Shown here piece by piece: positions 1 through 7,433 of a DNA stretch of 33,949 nucleotides. The notes under the pieces were generated by a model, which saw only the letters and a program-made list of their open reading frames with translations, searched no databases and was not told the DNA's origin. Both the position numbers and the translations under genes were made by a program. Origin of the DNA: an uncultured beta proteobacterium (GTDB taxonomy: Bacteria > Pseudomonadota > Gammaproteobacteria > Burkholderiales > Burkholderiaceae_E); NCBI GenBank assembly GCA_903934295.1, contig CAIZNI010000072.1:1-33949 (forward strand), given 5' to 3'. Positions within the stretch are counted from its first letter, which is position 1. The number at the start of each line of letters is the position of its first letter.

Positions 1-365
1 GCAAGCACGGGCGGGGCGGGCGGGGCGGGCGGGGCGGGCGGGGCGGGCGGGGCAGGGGGCACGGGTGGTATCGCGACCGGTTCGGCGGGAGCGCTCGGCG
101 TCATCGAGGCCAACGGCGGTGACTTCGCACCCGACGCGAGCCCCGCAGCCGCAGCGGGCTCGGCGTCGCCCGTGCGCGGCGGCACCAGCACGACCCGAAA
201 CACGGAAGGCTCGGTCCGACGATCAATCCCGGGCAAACCAAGGCCCGGCATGCCCGTTCCCCGGCCGCCGAACGTCAAGGTCAGCAACAGCGCGTGAATC
301 AGCAGGGACCCCAGCAGCGCGACCGGCCGCTGCCAGCGATAAGGGCTCATGCGCCGGCCCGGCAT
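1..365 (-). CDS. TonB-like proline-rich envelope protein, N-terminal part (cut by left edge)
   Basis: The minus strand is open from about 456 to base 1 and reads MSPYRWQRPVALLGSLLIHA followed by more hydrophobic residues, then VVLVPP and a Pro/Ala-rich stretch. A short basic N-terminus, one membrane anchor containing the SLLIHALLL-type segment, and a Pro-rich periplasmic linker are the layout of TonB-family energy transducers and related envelope proteins. ATG codons at 365 and 350 and a GTG at 419 are all in frame; none has a good Shine-Dalgarno, and I prefer 365 or 350 because the basic residues then lie next to the membrane segment. The linker contains a 9-base tandem repeat giving Pro-Pro-Ala units. 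The C-terminal domain that would confirm TonB is outside the window, so the family call is inference. Confidence 0.6.
   Translation of the reverse strand, partial: MPGRRMSPYRWQRPVALLGSLLIHALLLTLTFGGRGTGMPGLGLPGIDRRTEPSVFRVVLVPPRTGDAEPAAAAGLASGAKSPPLASMTPSAPAEPVAIPPVPPAPPAPPAPPAPPAPPVL
9..53. repeat. 9-base tandem repeat (ggggcgggc), five units
   Basis: Five adjacent near-identical 9-base units lie inside the minus-strand TonB-like gene. Because 9 is a multiple of 3 they stay in frame and encode repeated Pro-Pro-Ala. Gain or loss of units would change only the linker length. Such G-runs are prone to slippage and to sequencing error. Confidence 0.85.
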
Positions 366-729
366 CGGATCGCGCCGTGCCGCGCGCGCCGGATCACGCG
401 CAGGGGGCGGTGTCCGCACGGCACGAGAACCTGGGAACGCGAGCGAGCTCCGTCGTCAACGTCTGGAATCCTTGCTCAGGGGCGCTGGCGGGATGGATCA
501 AGCCTATCGGCCAGTCGAGGAGGGCTATCGATCGGCCCGAATGGTGTCCGCGCGATGGTATCAGGCGCGTCGCGGCGGGGGCGCGTCCAGTGCTGGTGGA
601 CGCGGCGCCCGCCACCGTTTCCGCCAAGCGCAGCGGCTTCGGGCCTGCGCATCAGGCGGGCCACCCTCTCAAGAAAAGGGAGCGCCAGCTCAGAACCGGG
701 GCGGTTCAGGCTCGTTCACTGCCACCGAA
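366..729. other. 364-base stretch without a convincing gene
   Basis: This lies between the start of the TonB-like gene and the stop of the acyl-CoA-dehydrogenase-like gene, both on the minus strand. Open frames on both strands are short, Arg/Pro/Ala-rich and resemble no family I know. The minus-strand frame of the TonB-like gene is closed by a stop near 456. It presumably carries the promoter of the TonB-like gene, but I see no clear -35/-10 pair, terminator or repeat. Confidence 0.5.
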
Positions 730-1896
730 TCAGATGCGCGGGTTCAGCGCATCAACCCCTGAGCGCACGCGTCCGGTCAGCTCGTACGACGGCAGGTTCG
801 CCGAGAGGTGATGCGTGAGGCAGCTCGCCTCGCGAAGCAGCCGCTCGAGCACGCCGCTGCGGCGGATCGCGCTGGCGCCGGCGGCGTCATAGGCCATGCG
901 CACCACCTCGGCCGAGCGCTGCACAGCCGTCACCGCGGCCACGCGGGCGTTCAGACGCTGCTGCTGCGACAAGGGCTCGCCGCGCAGGGCGCTCTCCCAC
1001 ACGGAACGCAGCGCCTCGCGCAAACCGGCGCGGCAGGCAAACCACAAACCCTCGGCCGATTCCAGGCTGCGCTGTGTCGCCGGATGCTCCAGCACAGGTC
1101 GCCCGGAGTACCGCTCGAGCTTGCCCCGCATCTCGTTGCGGGCTTCGTCCAATGCGCGCCGCGCCAGGCCCAGGTAGGTCGCCGCCGCGCCATTTGAAAT
1201 GAACCAGATGCCGGGAACAAAGACCCTGGCCGGGTAGTCCGCGTCCGTCGCCGGCGCCGCAGCCGGCCAGGCGAACGTTCGGTGGCGCGGAACGAACACG
1301 TCGTCGAAACGCACGTCGTGGCTGCCAGTGCCACCCAGCCCGATGGGATCCCAGGTTTCCACGATGGTGGCCTGGGCCACCGGCACCAGGGCCACCACCT
1401 GCTGCGGCAGGGCGCCCTCGCGCAGCGGGGGCAGTACCACCATGCCGCCCACGTGACTGGCCATCGTGCAGCCGGACACGAAAGCCCAGTTACCGGTGAT
1501 CTGCAAGCCGTCCGCCCGCTCCTGCACCGTCACGCGCGGCAGATTGCTCCAGGAGACACAGGCCAGCGGGTCGGCAAAGAGCTCGTCGCGAAAGCGAGCC
1601 TCAGCGGAGGCACAGATCAAGCCAGCGCAGATGCCGGCATGGGCGCTGACCCAGGCCGTGGAGGCGTCGGCTTCGGCCAGTTGCATCATCGCTTCGAGCC
1701 AGTCGGGCAGCGAGCAGCCCAGCCCGCCCAGGGCCTGTGGCACCAGCAGGCGGGCCACACCCGCCTGCTTGAGCCGGTCGGCGAAATCCGGGGCGATCCG
1801 GCGCTCGGCTTCGAACCCGGCCCCACGCAACCGGGCTTCGGCGACGAGTGGCGCCATCCGTGAATCGAGCGCTTCGATCGACTGGACCGTCGGCAT
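730..1896 (-). CDS. Acyl-CoA-dehydrogenase-fold enzyme, HsaA/DszC-like flavin monooxygenase group
   Basis: The 388-residue product has an acyl-CoA dehydrogenase layout: an N-terminal helical domain with LLVPQALGGLGCSLPDWL (about residues 50-70) and EADASTAWVSAHAG, a beta domain containing ETWDPIGLGGTGSHDVRFDD, and a C-terminal helical bundle ending in LTHHLSANLPSYELTGR. The short ADAS/GST-W segment, the GTGSHDV segment and the DAAGASAI segment near the C-terminus are typical of the subgroup that uses reduced flavin and oxygen to hydroxylate aromatic or sulfur compounds (HsaA, DszC, HpaB-like) rather than true acyl-CoA dehydrogenases. A good ribosome site (AAAGGA) precedes the ATG. It is the last gene of a minus-strand set with the haemoglobin (53-base gap). 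No flavin reductase partner is adjacent. Substrate unknown. Confidence 0.8.
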   Translation of the reverse strand: MPTVQSIEALDSRMAPLVAEARLRGAGFEAERRIAPDFADRLKQAGVARLLVPQALGGLGCSLPDWLEAMMQLAEADASTAWVSAHAGICAGLICASAEARFRDELFADPLACVSWSNLPRVTVQERADGLQITGNWAFVSGCTMASHVGGMVVLPPLREGALPQQVVALVPVAQATIVETWDPIGLGGTGSHDVRFDDVFVPRHRTFAWPAAAPATDADYPARVFVPGIWFISNGAAATYLGLARRALDEARNEMRGKLERYSGRPVLEHPATQRSLESAEGLWFACRAGLREALRSVWESALRGEPLSQQQRLNARVAAVTAVQRSAEVVRMAYDAAGASAIRRSGVLERLLREASCLTHHLSANLPSYELTGRVRSGVDALNPRI

Positions 1897-1949
1897 GGGT
1901 GATTCCTTTCGGGTTCGCGAGGGCAGGTGGGGTCAGCGATTCGCAGTGC

Positions 1950-2321
1950 TTACACCCGCAGCACCTCGCGCCGCATCGACCACAGCACGGCCAGGACCTC
2001 GTTGCGGGTGGCTTCGTCGATCCCGTTCTTCTGCAGCGCATCCATGGCGTCATCGATGACGGTCATGAACTCCTGCTCGTTGATGTTCATCCCCTTGTGC
2101 GTGGCCAGCATGTCCTGGCCGGTGTAGGCCTCGGGTCCGCCGGTGCCGGCGCAAAAGAACTCGACCGCACGGCGTTCGACGCGCTCGAGATCCTCGCTCT
2201 TCATGTAGCGGGCGTTGACCAGTGAATTGGCCAGGTGGTTCTTCATCAGGTCGGCGGTGATGCGGGTGATGCCCTCGCGGCGGCCCAGGCGCTCGTACAG
2301 GGTGGTGGTGGCTTGGCTCAT
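1950..2321 (-). CDS. Group I truncated haemoglobin
   Basis: The 123-residue product begins MSQATTTLYERLGRREGI, the usual start of group I truncated haemoglobins, and has the expected length for the family. His75 in ATHKGMNI is the expected proximal haem ligand. By eye, the B10 position that is Tyr in cyanobacterial and mycobacterial members is replaced (Met26 region), so the distal pocket differs from the well-studied NO dioxygenase types. The ATG at 2321 is preceded by AAAGGAGA at good spacing, which rules out the much longer upstream extension of this frame. It sits between a small unknown gene and the flavin-monooxygenase-like gene in one apparent operon. Roles known for the family are oxygen or NO binding and detoxification; a link to the neighbouring oxygen-using flavoenzyme is inference. 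Confidence 0.92.
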   Translation of the reverse strand: MSQATTTLYERLGRREGITRITADLMKNHLANSLVNARYMKSEDLERVERRAVEFFCAGTGGPEAYTGQDMLATHKGMNINEQEFMTVIDDAMDALQKNGIDEATRNEVLAVLWSMRREVLRV

Positions 2322-2380
2322 GTCGACTTTCTCCTTTGAATGAGCAGGTCCGCCATCGGACCTGCGGGGTTGAAGGCCAT

Positions 2381-2653
2381 TCAGCGCAGGTGCTTGGCCC
2401 ACGAAGCGAATTCGGTGGCGCCGCGATCGGGCAGCCACGAGGCGTACTCGATCTCGGCTGTGTCGGACCCTGGCATGGCGCGTCCGGACGTTGCCCAGAG
2501 GCCGGCGCCAAGCAGGTCGCGGCGCAGCAGGCCCAGGGTGCCGCAGACGGCGTGCTCGACTTCGAGCAAGGCCTGCGGTGTCAGCGGCTGGGGCAGCGTC
2601 AGCAGGGCGGGGGCGGTGCCAGACACGGGGAGGTTGAGTTGCAGGCAGGTCAT
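2381..2653 (-). CDS. Small conserved-looking protein of unknown function (90 aa)
   Basis: The product begins MTCLQLNLPVSGTAPALL and ends EFASWAKHLR. It starts with ATG preceded by AAGGAG at ideal spacing and ends 59 bases before the haemoglobin start, so it is very likely the first gene of the haemoglobin operon. It has no signal peptide or membrane segment; there are two cysteines (residues 3 and 37) and a Trp-rich C-terminal part (GLWATSG, YASWLPD, FASWAKH). I do not recognise a family. Its position directly at the divergent control region with the BTAD regulator suggests co-regulation with the haemoglobin. Confidence 0.7.
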   Translation of the reverse strand: MTCLQLNLPVSGTAPALLTLPQPLTPQALLEVEHAVCGTLGLLRRDLLGAGLWATSGRAMPGSDTAEIEYASWLPDRGATEFASWAKHLR

Positions 2654-2689
2654 GGAAGCTCCTTGGGGGGGTCGATCCGGTGGAAATCA

Positions 2690-2714
2690 CTCGGCATGGC
2701 TGCAGATTGCCGAG
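2690..2714. promoter_or_regulatory. Inverted repeat CTCGGCA-n11-TGCCGAG in the divergent region
   Basis: The two 7-base arms (2690-2696 and 2708-2714) are perfectly complementary with an 11-base spacer. The repeat lies 37 bases upstream of the small-protein ATG on the minus strand and about 75 bases upstream of the regulator on the plus strand, a typical place for an operator. Which protein binds it is unknown. Confidence 0.45.
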
Positions 2715-2718
2715 CCGG

Positions 2719-2735
2719 CGTTCCCGAATCGTTCC
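2719..2735. promoter_or_regulatory. Direct repeat CGTTCC spaced by one helical turn (candidate BTAD-regulator site)
   Basis: CGTTCC occurs at 2719-2724 and again at 2730-2735, 11 bases apart start to start. SARP-type regulators with an OmpR-like domain are known to bind direct repeats at 11-base periodicity upstream of -35 elements. The repeat ends 15 bases before the predicted -35 of the regulator gene. Autoregulation through this site is inference. Confidence 0.4.
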
Positions 2736-2750
2736 TGGCCGCTGAGGGGC

Positions 2751-2780
2751 TTGTGAAGGGGTGTCCGGGTGACTGACAAT
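2751..2780 (+). promoter_or_regulatory. Predicted sigma-70-like promoter of the BTAD regulator
   Basis: TTGTGA (2751-2756), an 18-base spacer and GACAAT (2775-2780) fit a -35/-10 pair. The -10 element ends only 7 bases before the ATG at 2788, and there is no Shine-Dalgarno, so transcription would begin at or within a base or two of the start codon (leaderless mRNA). Confidence 0.45.
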
Positions 2781-2787
2781 CGTCTGC

Positions 2788-5700
2788 ATGGACATCACCC
2801 CACCCAACGTGCCACCCGGGGCACTGACCCGTCTCGACGCCGTCCTGCTTGGCCGCTTTGCAGTGGCCATCGACGGGGTCGAAGTGGCGGCCGAGCGCTG
2901 GCCCAGCCTGCGCGCCACGCAGCTGGTGCAACTGCTGTGCCTGCAGCCACACCAGCGGCTGACGCGCGACGAAGTGATCGACGCCCTGTGGCCGCAGCTC
3001 GATCCCGAGGCGGGTGCCGCCAACCTGCGCAAGGCAGCGCACCATGCGCGCCAGGCGCTGGGTCGGCACGACGGCATCGTGCTGCATGCCGGCGAGGTCC
3101 TGCTGTGGCCCGAGCGGCCGGTGGTGGTGGACGCACAACGCTTCGAGCAGCGCGCCGATGCCGCCATCGCACAGCGCGACCCCGCTGACTGTGCCGATAC
3201 CGCCGCCACCTACACCGGCGACCTGTTGCCCGGTGCCCGCTTCGAATCGTGGGCCGAGGCCGCCCGCGAACGCCTGCGCGAACGCCATCTGCAGTTGCTG
3301 CGCGTCAGCGGCCAGTGGGAGCGGCTGGCGCAGATCGACCCCGAAGACGAAGCGGCGCATCGCGCGCTGATGCAGCGCGAACTGTCCGCCGGCAACCGCG
3401 CCTCGGCGCTGCGCTGGTATGCCCATTTGCGCGAGGCGCTGCAACAGGGTCTGGGCGTGCGACCCGACGCGCAGACCCAGGCGCTGTTCGAGCGCTGCAT
3501 CGCCGGCCTCCAGTCGGTCGGACCCGCCTTCGTCGGGCGCGCCCAGACCTGCGCCCAGGCCGCCGCCTGGCTGGGCATGCCGGCGGCGCAGCGGCCCGGC
3601 GGCATCGTGTTGCGGGGGCCGGCCGGCATCGGCAAGAGTGCGCTCGGCCGCGAGATCGCCACGCAGGCGCAAAACCGCGGCTGGGCGGTGTGCCGCGTCG
3701 CTGCCTCGCAGACCGGCCGCACCTATGCAGTGATGTGCGCCATCACCGAACGGCTGATCCTCGACGACCGAGCCGTACTCGACCGCATCGGCCCACAGGC
3801 GCGCTCGGTCCTGGCCCTGCTCAGCCCGCAGGCGGGTCCGGCCGACACTTTGCCCGGCCCGCTGGGCAGGCATCAGGTCGTGGGCGCCATTCACCGCTTG
3901 CTGCAGGCCGCTGCACCGGACAGGACGGCCTTGCTGCAGATCGACGATGCGCACCTCGCCGACGATGCCGATGTCGATGTGATGACCCAGTTGGCGACCA
4001 CCGGCGCCGGATTGTGCGTGCTGCTCGCCACCCGCCCGCCTGCCGCCGGCACAACACTGGCGCGGGCCCTGAGCCGGTTGCAGCGCTCGGGCGTGCTGCA
4101 GGTGCTGGAAGTGGAGCCGCTGCCTGACGACGAATGCCGCCGACTGGTGACGCGTGCGGCGCCCGCCGGTGTGTCGGATGAGGTGGTGGCCAGCGTCGTG
4201 CGTGCGGCAGACGGCAACCCGTTCGCGGCCATCGAGCTGGCCCGCTGTGCCGGCGCCAACGCCGACGTGCGCCTGCCCGGCGGCGTGGCCGACGCCATCA
4301 CCGAGCGGCTGTGCGACGTGCCCGACAGCGCACTGGACCTGCTCAAGTGGCTGGCGCTGAGCAGTGACGAGTTTGACGTGCCGACCGTCGAGATCCTCGC
4401 GGCCGAAGCGCAACTGCCCAGCCTGGAGTCGCTGGACGCCGCATTGGCCGCTGGCGTGCTGTTGCCGCTGGCCAGTCGCTATCGCTTTCGTCACCACCTG
4501 GTGCAGCAGGCGCTGATCGAGCAGGTGCCGCCACATCGCCGCCTCAAGATGCACAGCCGGATCGCCACGCGCCTGGCCGAGCTCGACAGTCCGCCAGCCG
4601 ACATCGCGCGCCACTGGCTGGCGGCCGCCCGCCCGCGCGATGCGATGCCCTGGTTGCTGGCGGCCGCCCGGGAGGCGGTTCGCCTGGCCGCCTTCAGCGA
4701 CGCGCTGCGCCACCTGGAGTCACTGCTGGCGTTCCAGCCTGACCATGCCGAGGGCCTGCGGCTGCGCGCCGAATCACTGGATGCCATGGGTGAGCCAGCC
4801 GCGCTGGCCGCCTATCACGCTGCCGCCGACGTCGCGGGCGAACTCGAAAGCCACAATCTGCGCGCCAAAGCCGCGCTCGCCCAGGTGAAACTGGGCGACC
4901 CGAAGGGCGCGCTGCTGGTGCTGGCCGGGCTGACCCCCACCAGCGTCGAAGGACGCCTATGCGAAGCCCTCGCTTACAGCGGCGCGGCCGCGCTTGGCAC
5001 GGGCGACCCCGCCGTCGGCACGGCCAAGGCGGCCGTGGCTCGGCAACTGGCCCTGCAATCGGGCGACACCACCTCGCTGGTCATTGCCTCGTGGGCGCAG
5101 GCCGCCGCAGCGCATGCCCGCGGCGAGTTGCACCGCAGCGTCTGGGCCGATCTGCACGAGACCAGCCAGGTGCCGCACCTGGCGCTGCGCGTCTTCGATG
5201 GCCACCTGTGCATCACCCAGCGCTTTCTTTACGGGGCGCGCCCTTATGCCGACGTCATCCACTTCGCCCAGGCGCTCTCGACCGAGGCACAGCGGCTGGG
5301 CGCGGCGCGCGGGCATGCCTTCGGCGTGACACTGCGCGGGGAGGCCGAGTGGCTGGCCGGCAACGTGGCCGAAGCCCGCGAGCACCTGCGCGAAGGCGCC
5401 CGGCTGCACCGCGCCATCGGCGGACCGGTGGGCGAGGCCCTGTCGCTGCAGCGGCTGGCCGAAGTCGCCCTGCACGAAGGCAAGCGCGACGAGGCCCGCG
5501 CGCTCATCGATGAAGCCCTGGACGTGGCGCGCCAGACCGACATCGGCTTTCACCTGCTCGACCGCATCTACGGCACGCGCATCAACCTGTTCGCCAACGA
5601 CCCCGCCGCCGCCCTGCACGTCATGGAAGACGCCAGCGCGTCGGTGCGCGGGCCGCTCGAGACCTGCCCCGGCTGCCGCATCACCTTCGCCGTGCCGGCG

Positions 5701-5979
5701 GCCATCGCGGCGGCGCGTGCCGGCGAACTGTCGCTCGCCGAGAAGCACGAGGAACAGTGCGCCTACCTGGCCAACGTGGTGATGCGGCTGCCGGCGTGGT
5801 ACGCCGCGCATGAAGAGGTGCGCGGGCACATCGCGGCGGCTCGCGGCACTGCCGAAGAGGCGCAGGCGCGGTTCATTGCCGCTGGGGCACGTTTTCGGGA
5901 AGCGGGACAGCCGATCGACGCCGACCGATGCGACGGGTGGGCAGAGCGGTCGGGGGCCCAGCGGGATCACCTCTCCTGA
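2788..5979 (+). CDS. SARP/AfsR-like transcriptional regulator (OmpR-type HTH, BTAD, AAA ATPase, TPR-like C-terminus)
   Basis: This 1063-residue protein has an OmpR/SARP-type winged helix at about residues 15-105 (LTRDEVIDALWPQLDPEAG, ANLRKAAHHARQAL). A bacterial transcriptional activator domain follows at about 110-240 (DLLPGARFESWAE, HRALMQREL, ALRWYAHLREALQQGLGVRP). Next is a P-loop ATPase module with Walker A GPAGIGKS (277-284) and Walker B LLQIDD (382-387). The C-terminal half is Ala/Leu-rich helical repeat resembling TPRs. This is the architecture of large STAND-type activators such as AfsR. It is divergent from the haemoglobin operon, its probable target. No Shine-Dalgarno precedes the ATG, in keeping with a leaderless transcript. 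It ends 14 bases before the convergent glutathione transferase gene. The signal sensed is unknown. Confidence 0.9.
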   Translation: MDITPPNVPPGALTRLDAVLLGRFAVAIDGVEVAAERWPSLRATQLVQLLCLQPHQRLTRDEVIDALWPQLDPEAGAANLRKAAHHARQALGRHDGIVLHAGEVLLWPERPVVVDAQRFEQRADAAIAQRDPADCADTAATYTGDLLPGARFESWAEAARERLRERHLQLLRVSGQWERLAQIDPEDEAAHRALMQRELSAGNRASALRWYAHLREALQQGLGVRPDAQTQALFERCIAGLQSVGPAFVGRAQTCAQAAAWLGMPAAQRPGGIVLRGPAGIGKSALGREIATQAQNRGWAVCRVAASQTGRTYAVMCAITERLILDDRAVLDRIGPQARSVLALLSPQAGPADTLPGPLGRHQVVGAIHRLLQAAAPDRTALLQIDDAHLADDADVDVMTQLATTGAGLCVLLATRPPAAGTTLARALSRLQRSGVLQVLEVEPLPDDECRRLVTRAAPAGVSDEVVASVVRAADGNPFAAIELARCAGANADVRLPGGVADAITERLCDVPDSALDLLKWLALSSDEFDVPTVEILAAEAQLPSLESLDAALAAGVLLPLASRYRFRHHLVQQALIEQVPPHRRLKMHSRIATRLAELDSPPADIARHWLAAARPRDAMPWLLAAAREAVRLAAFSDALRHLESLLAFQPDHAEGLRLRAESLDAMGEPAALAAYHAAADVAGELESHNLRAKAALAQVKLGDPKGALLVLAGLTPTSVEGRLCEALAYSGAAALGTGDPAVGTAKAAVARQLALQSGDTTSLVIASWAQAAAAHARGELHRSVWADLHETSQVPHLALRVFDGHLCITQRFLYGARPYADVIHFAQALSTEAQRLGAARGHAFGVTLRGEAEWLAGNVAEAREHLREGARLHRAIGGPVGEALSLQRLAEVALHEGKRDEARALIDEALDVARQTDIGFHLLDRIYGTRINLFANDPAAALHVMEDASASVRGPLETCPGCRITFAVPAAIAAARAGELSLAEKHEEQCAYLANVVMRLPAWYAAHEEVRGHIAAARGTAEEAQARFIAAGARFREAGQPIDADRCDGWAERSGAQRDHLS

Positions 5980-5993
5980 AAAGGCCCCGGCGA

Positions 5994-6746
5994 TCAGGGA
6001 TCCATTCGCGCGATTGCCTCGCGCAGTGTGCCGAGCGCCGAGATGTTCGCGCTCCGGATCTTGTCCATGCTGGGCGCCTCGCGGTCGATCGCGCCAAGCT
6101 CGGCTAGCACGGCATGCACTGTTTCATGGCCATCGACGCGCTTCATGTCGTCGAGCCAGCGGCGGATATTCGGGAAAGGCTCGAAATCCTGGAGATTCGT
6201 GAAGCACGGCTGCAGCTGCCCGATCTCCACATAGGCGGCGAAATCGGCCAACGTGAGCTGCGGCCCCGCCAGGTAGCGCGACTGGGCGAGCCAGCTCGAC
6301 TCGAGCACCTTCAGTGCCCGGCCCAGAATCGATCGGGCGGCCAGCTGTGTGGCTTCGGGAATGTTCAGATCCTTGCGGATCTTCGGCGCCACCAGACCGA
6401 TCGAGGCCTCACGCAGATTGCGGTGATGGAAGTGCAGGTACGCGTCGACCCTGGCCCGCTGGCGAGGCTCGGTCGGGTAGACATCGTGCCAGCCATGCCG
6501 GTTGCTCAGGTAGCACAGGATGGCGTGGGCCTCACCCAGCGTGAAGCCGGTGTCGGGCTCTTCAATCGTGGGAATCGTTCCCGCCGGGTTCTTCGCGAGG
6601 AATGTCGGATGGCGGGTGCCTGTCTCGCCCTTCGAGCCGGGGCTGATGAGCACCATGTCAAAGGGCATCTGCTTGTAGAGCAGCAACCACGCGACAGCGC
6701 GCACCGGCTGCGAGAAAGGCACGCCGTACAGGATCAGGGGTTGCAT
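5994..6746 (-). CDS. Glutathione S-transferase, theta-like
   Basis: The 250-residue product has an N-terminal thioredoxin-fold domain with PFSQPVRAVAW (Ser12 at the position of the theta-class catalytic Ser), then NPAGTIPTIEEPDTGFTLGE with the cis-Pro and the glutathione-binding Glu-x2-Ala segment GEAHAILCYL. A helical C-terminal domain contains YLAGPQLTLADFAAYVEI, with the N-capping box/hydrophobic staple typical of GSTs. GAGGAA precedes the chosen ATG at 6746; the frame stays open upstream into the preceding gene but this start fits the family. It lies 22 bases after the isomerase-like gene, so the two are probably cotranscribed. Theta GSTs attack halogenated or epoxide electrophiles, which suits the haloalkane dehalogenase across the divergent region. 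Confidence 0.9.
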   Translation of the reverse strand: MQPLILYGVPFSQPVRAVAWLLLYKQMPFDMVLISPGSKGETGTRHPTFLAKNPAGTIPTIEEPDTGFTLGEAHAILCYLSNRHGWHDVYPTEPRQRARVDAYLHFHHRNLREASIGLVAPKIRKDLNIPEATQLAARSILGRALKVLESSWLAQSRYLAGPQLTLADFAAYVEIGQLQPCFTNLQDFEPFPNIRRWLDDMKRVDGHETVHAVLAELGAIDREAPSMDKIRSANISALGTLREAIARMDP

Positions 6747-6768
6747 GGGATTCCTCTCTCCGGGGTGA

Positions 6769-7377
6769 TCAGCTGTTTTCAAGCATCTCTTCGATCTGCC
6801 CGAGGCGTTCCTTGCCGAAGAAAATCTCGGTTCCGATGAAAAATGTCGGAATGCCAAACGTCCCGCGTTCAACAGCCTTTTCGGTGTTGTCGATCACGGC
6901 CTGCTTGATGGCCGGGTCCTGTGCTTTTGCAGCCAGGGACTGCGCATCGAAACCGACCTCGCTCAGCACCGCGGCAAGCGCGGCGGCATCGGAGACATCG
7001 AGCCCCTGTTCCCAGATCGCTGGCAGCATCGCATCGATGAACTTGATCTGGTCATCGCCCTCCAGCGACACCAGCATCCGCAGCAGGTTGACCGAATTGA
7101 ACGGGAACTTGGGATTCATCTTGAATCGGTGGAGGTCGTGCTTCGCAATGAAGCGCCGCATTTCCAGGCTGGCGTAGGCGGTCTTGCCCTTCACGTCAGC
7201 ATCGCGGATGAAGGGCGGCGCATTGCCGGTCAGCTTGTGCATGCCGCCAAGGAATGCCGGCGTGATCTTGATCTGCGCATCCTGCCGCGCAGCGAGCGCG
7301 CGCAGCGGCTGCCACACCAGATAGGCGTTGGGGCTGACGAAGTCGAAGATCAGTTCGATGGTTTTGGTCACACTCAT
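6769..7377 (-). CDS. DsbA-fold oxidoreductase / 2-hydroxychromene-2-carboxylate isomerase family
   Basis: The 202-residue product starts MSVTKTIELIFDFVSPNAYL. The FDFVSPNAY segment places Ser where DsbA has the CxxC cysteine, as in kappa-class glutathione transferases and HCCA isomerase. GTFGIPTFFIGTEIFFGKERL near the C-terminus is the family's cis-Pro segment and closing strand. These enzymes use glutathione to isomerise ring-cleavage products of naphthalene-type aromatics or to conjugate electrophiles. AGGAGA sits only about 2 bases from the ATG at 7377; a GTG two codons later (7371) has better spacing and may be the true start. It lies between the SDR and GST genes on the same strand. Confidence 0.88.
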   Translation of the reverse strand: MSVTKTIELIFDFVSPNAYLVWQPLRALAARQDAQIKITPAFLGGMHKLTGNAPPFIRDADVKGKTAYASLEMRRFIAKHDLHRFKMNPKFPFNSVNLLRMLVSLEGDDQIKFIDAMLPAIWEQGLDVSDAAALAAVLSEVGFDAQSLAAKAQDPAIKQAVIDNTEKAVERGTFGIPTFFIGTEIFFGKERLGQIEEMLENS

Positions 7378-7433
7378 TCTCCTATGGGTTTGATGAACAC
7401 TGCCCCCTGCAAAGGCGGGCTGCGCTGGCGCGG

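Noticed and set aside
394-627. 77-codon minus-strand frame starting MAETVAGAAS
   Set aside because: No ribosome site, low-complexity ends and no recognisable family; more likely chance in GC-rich DNA.
2650-4713. A 687-codon minus-strand open frame antisense to the BTAD regulator
   Set aside because: Composition (Gln/Arg/Ala/Gly-rich) and lack of motifs mark it as a shadow of the regulator gene, which has clear domains.
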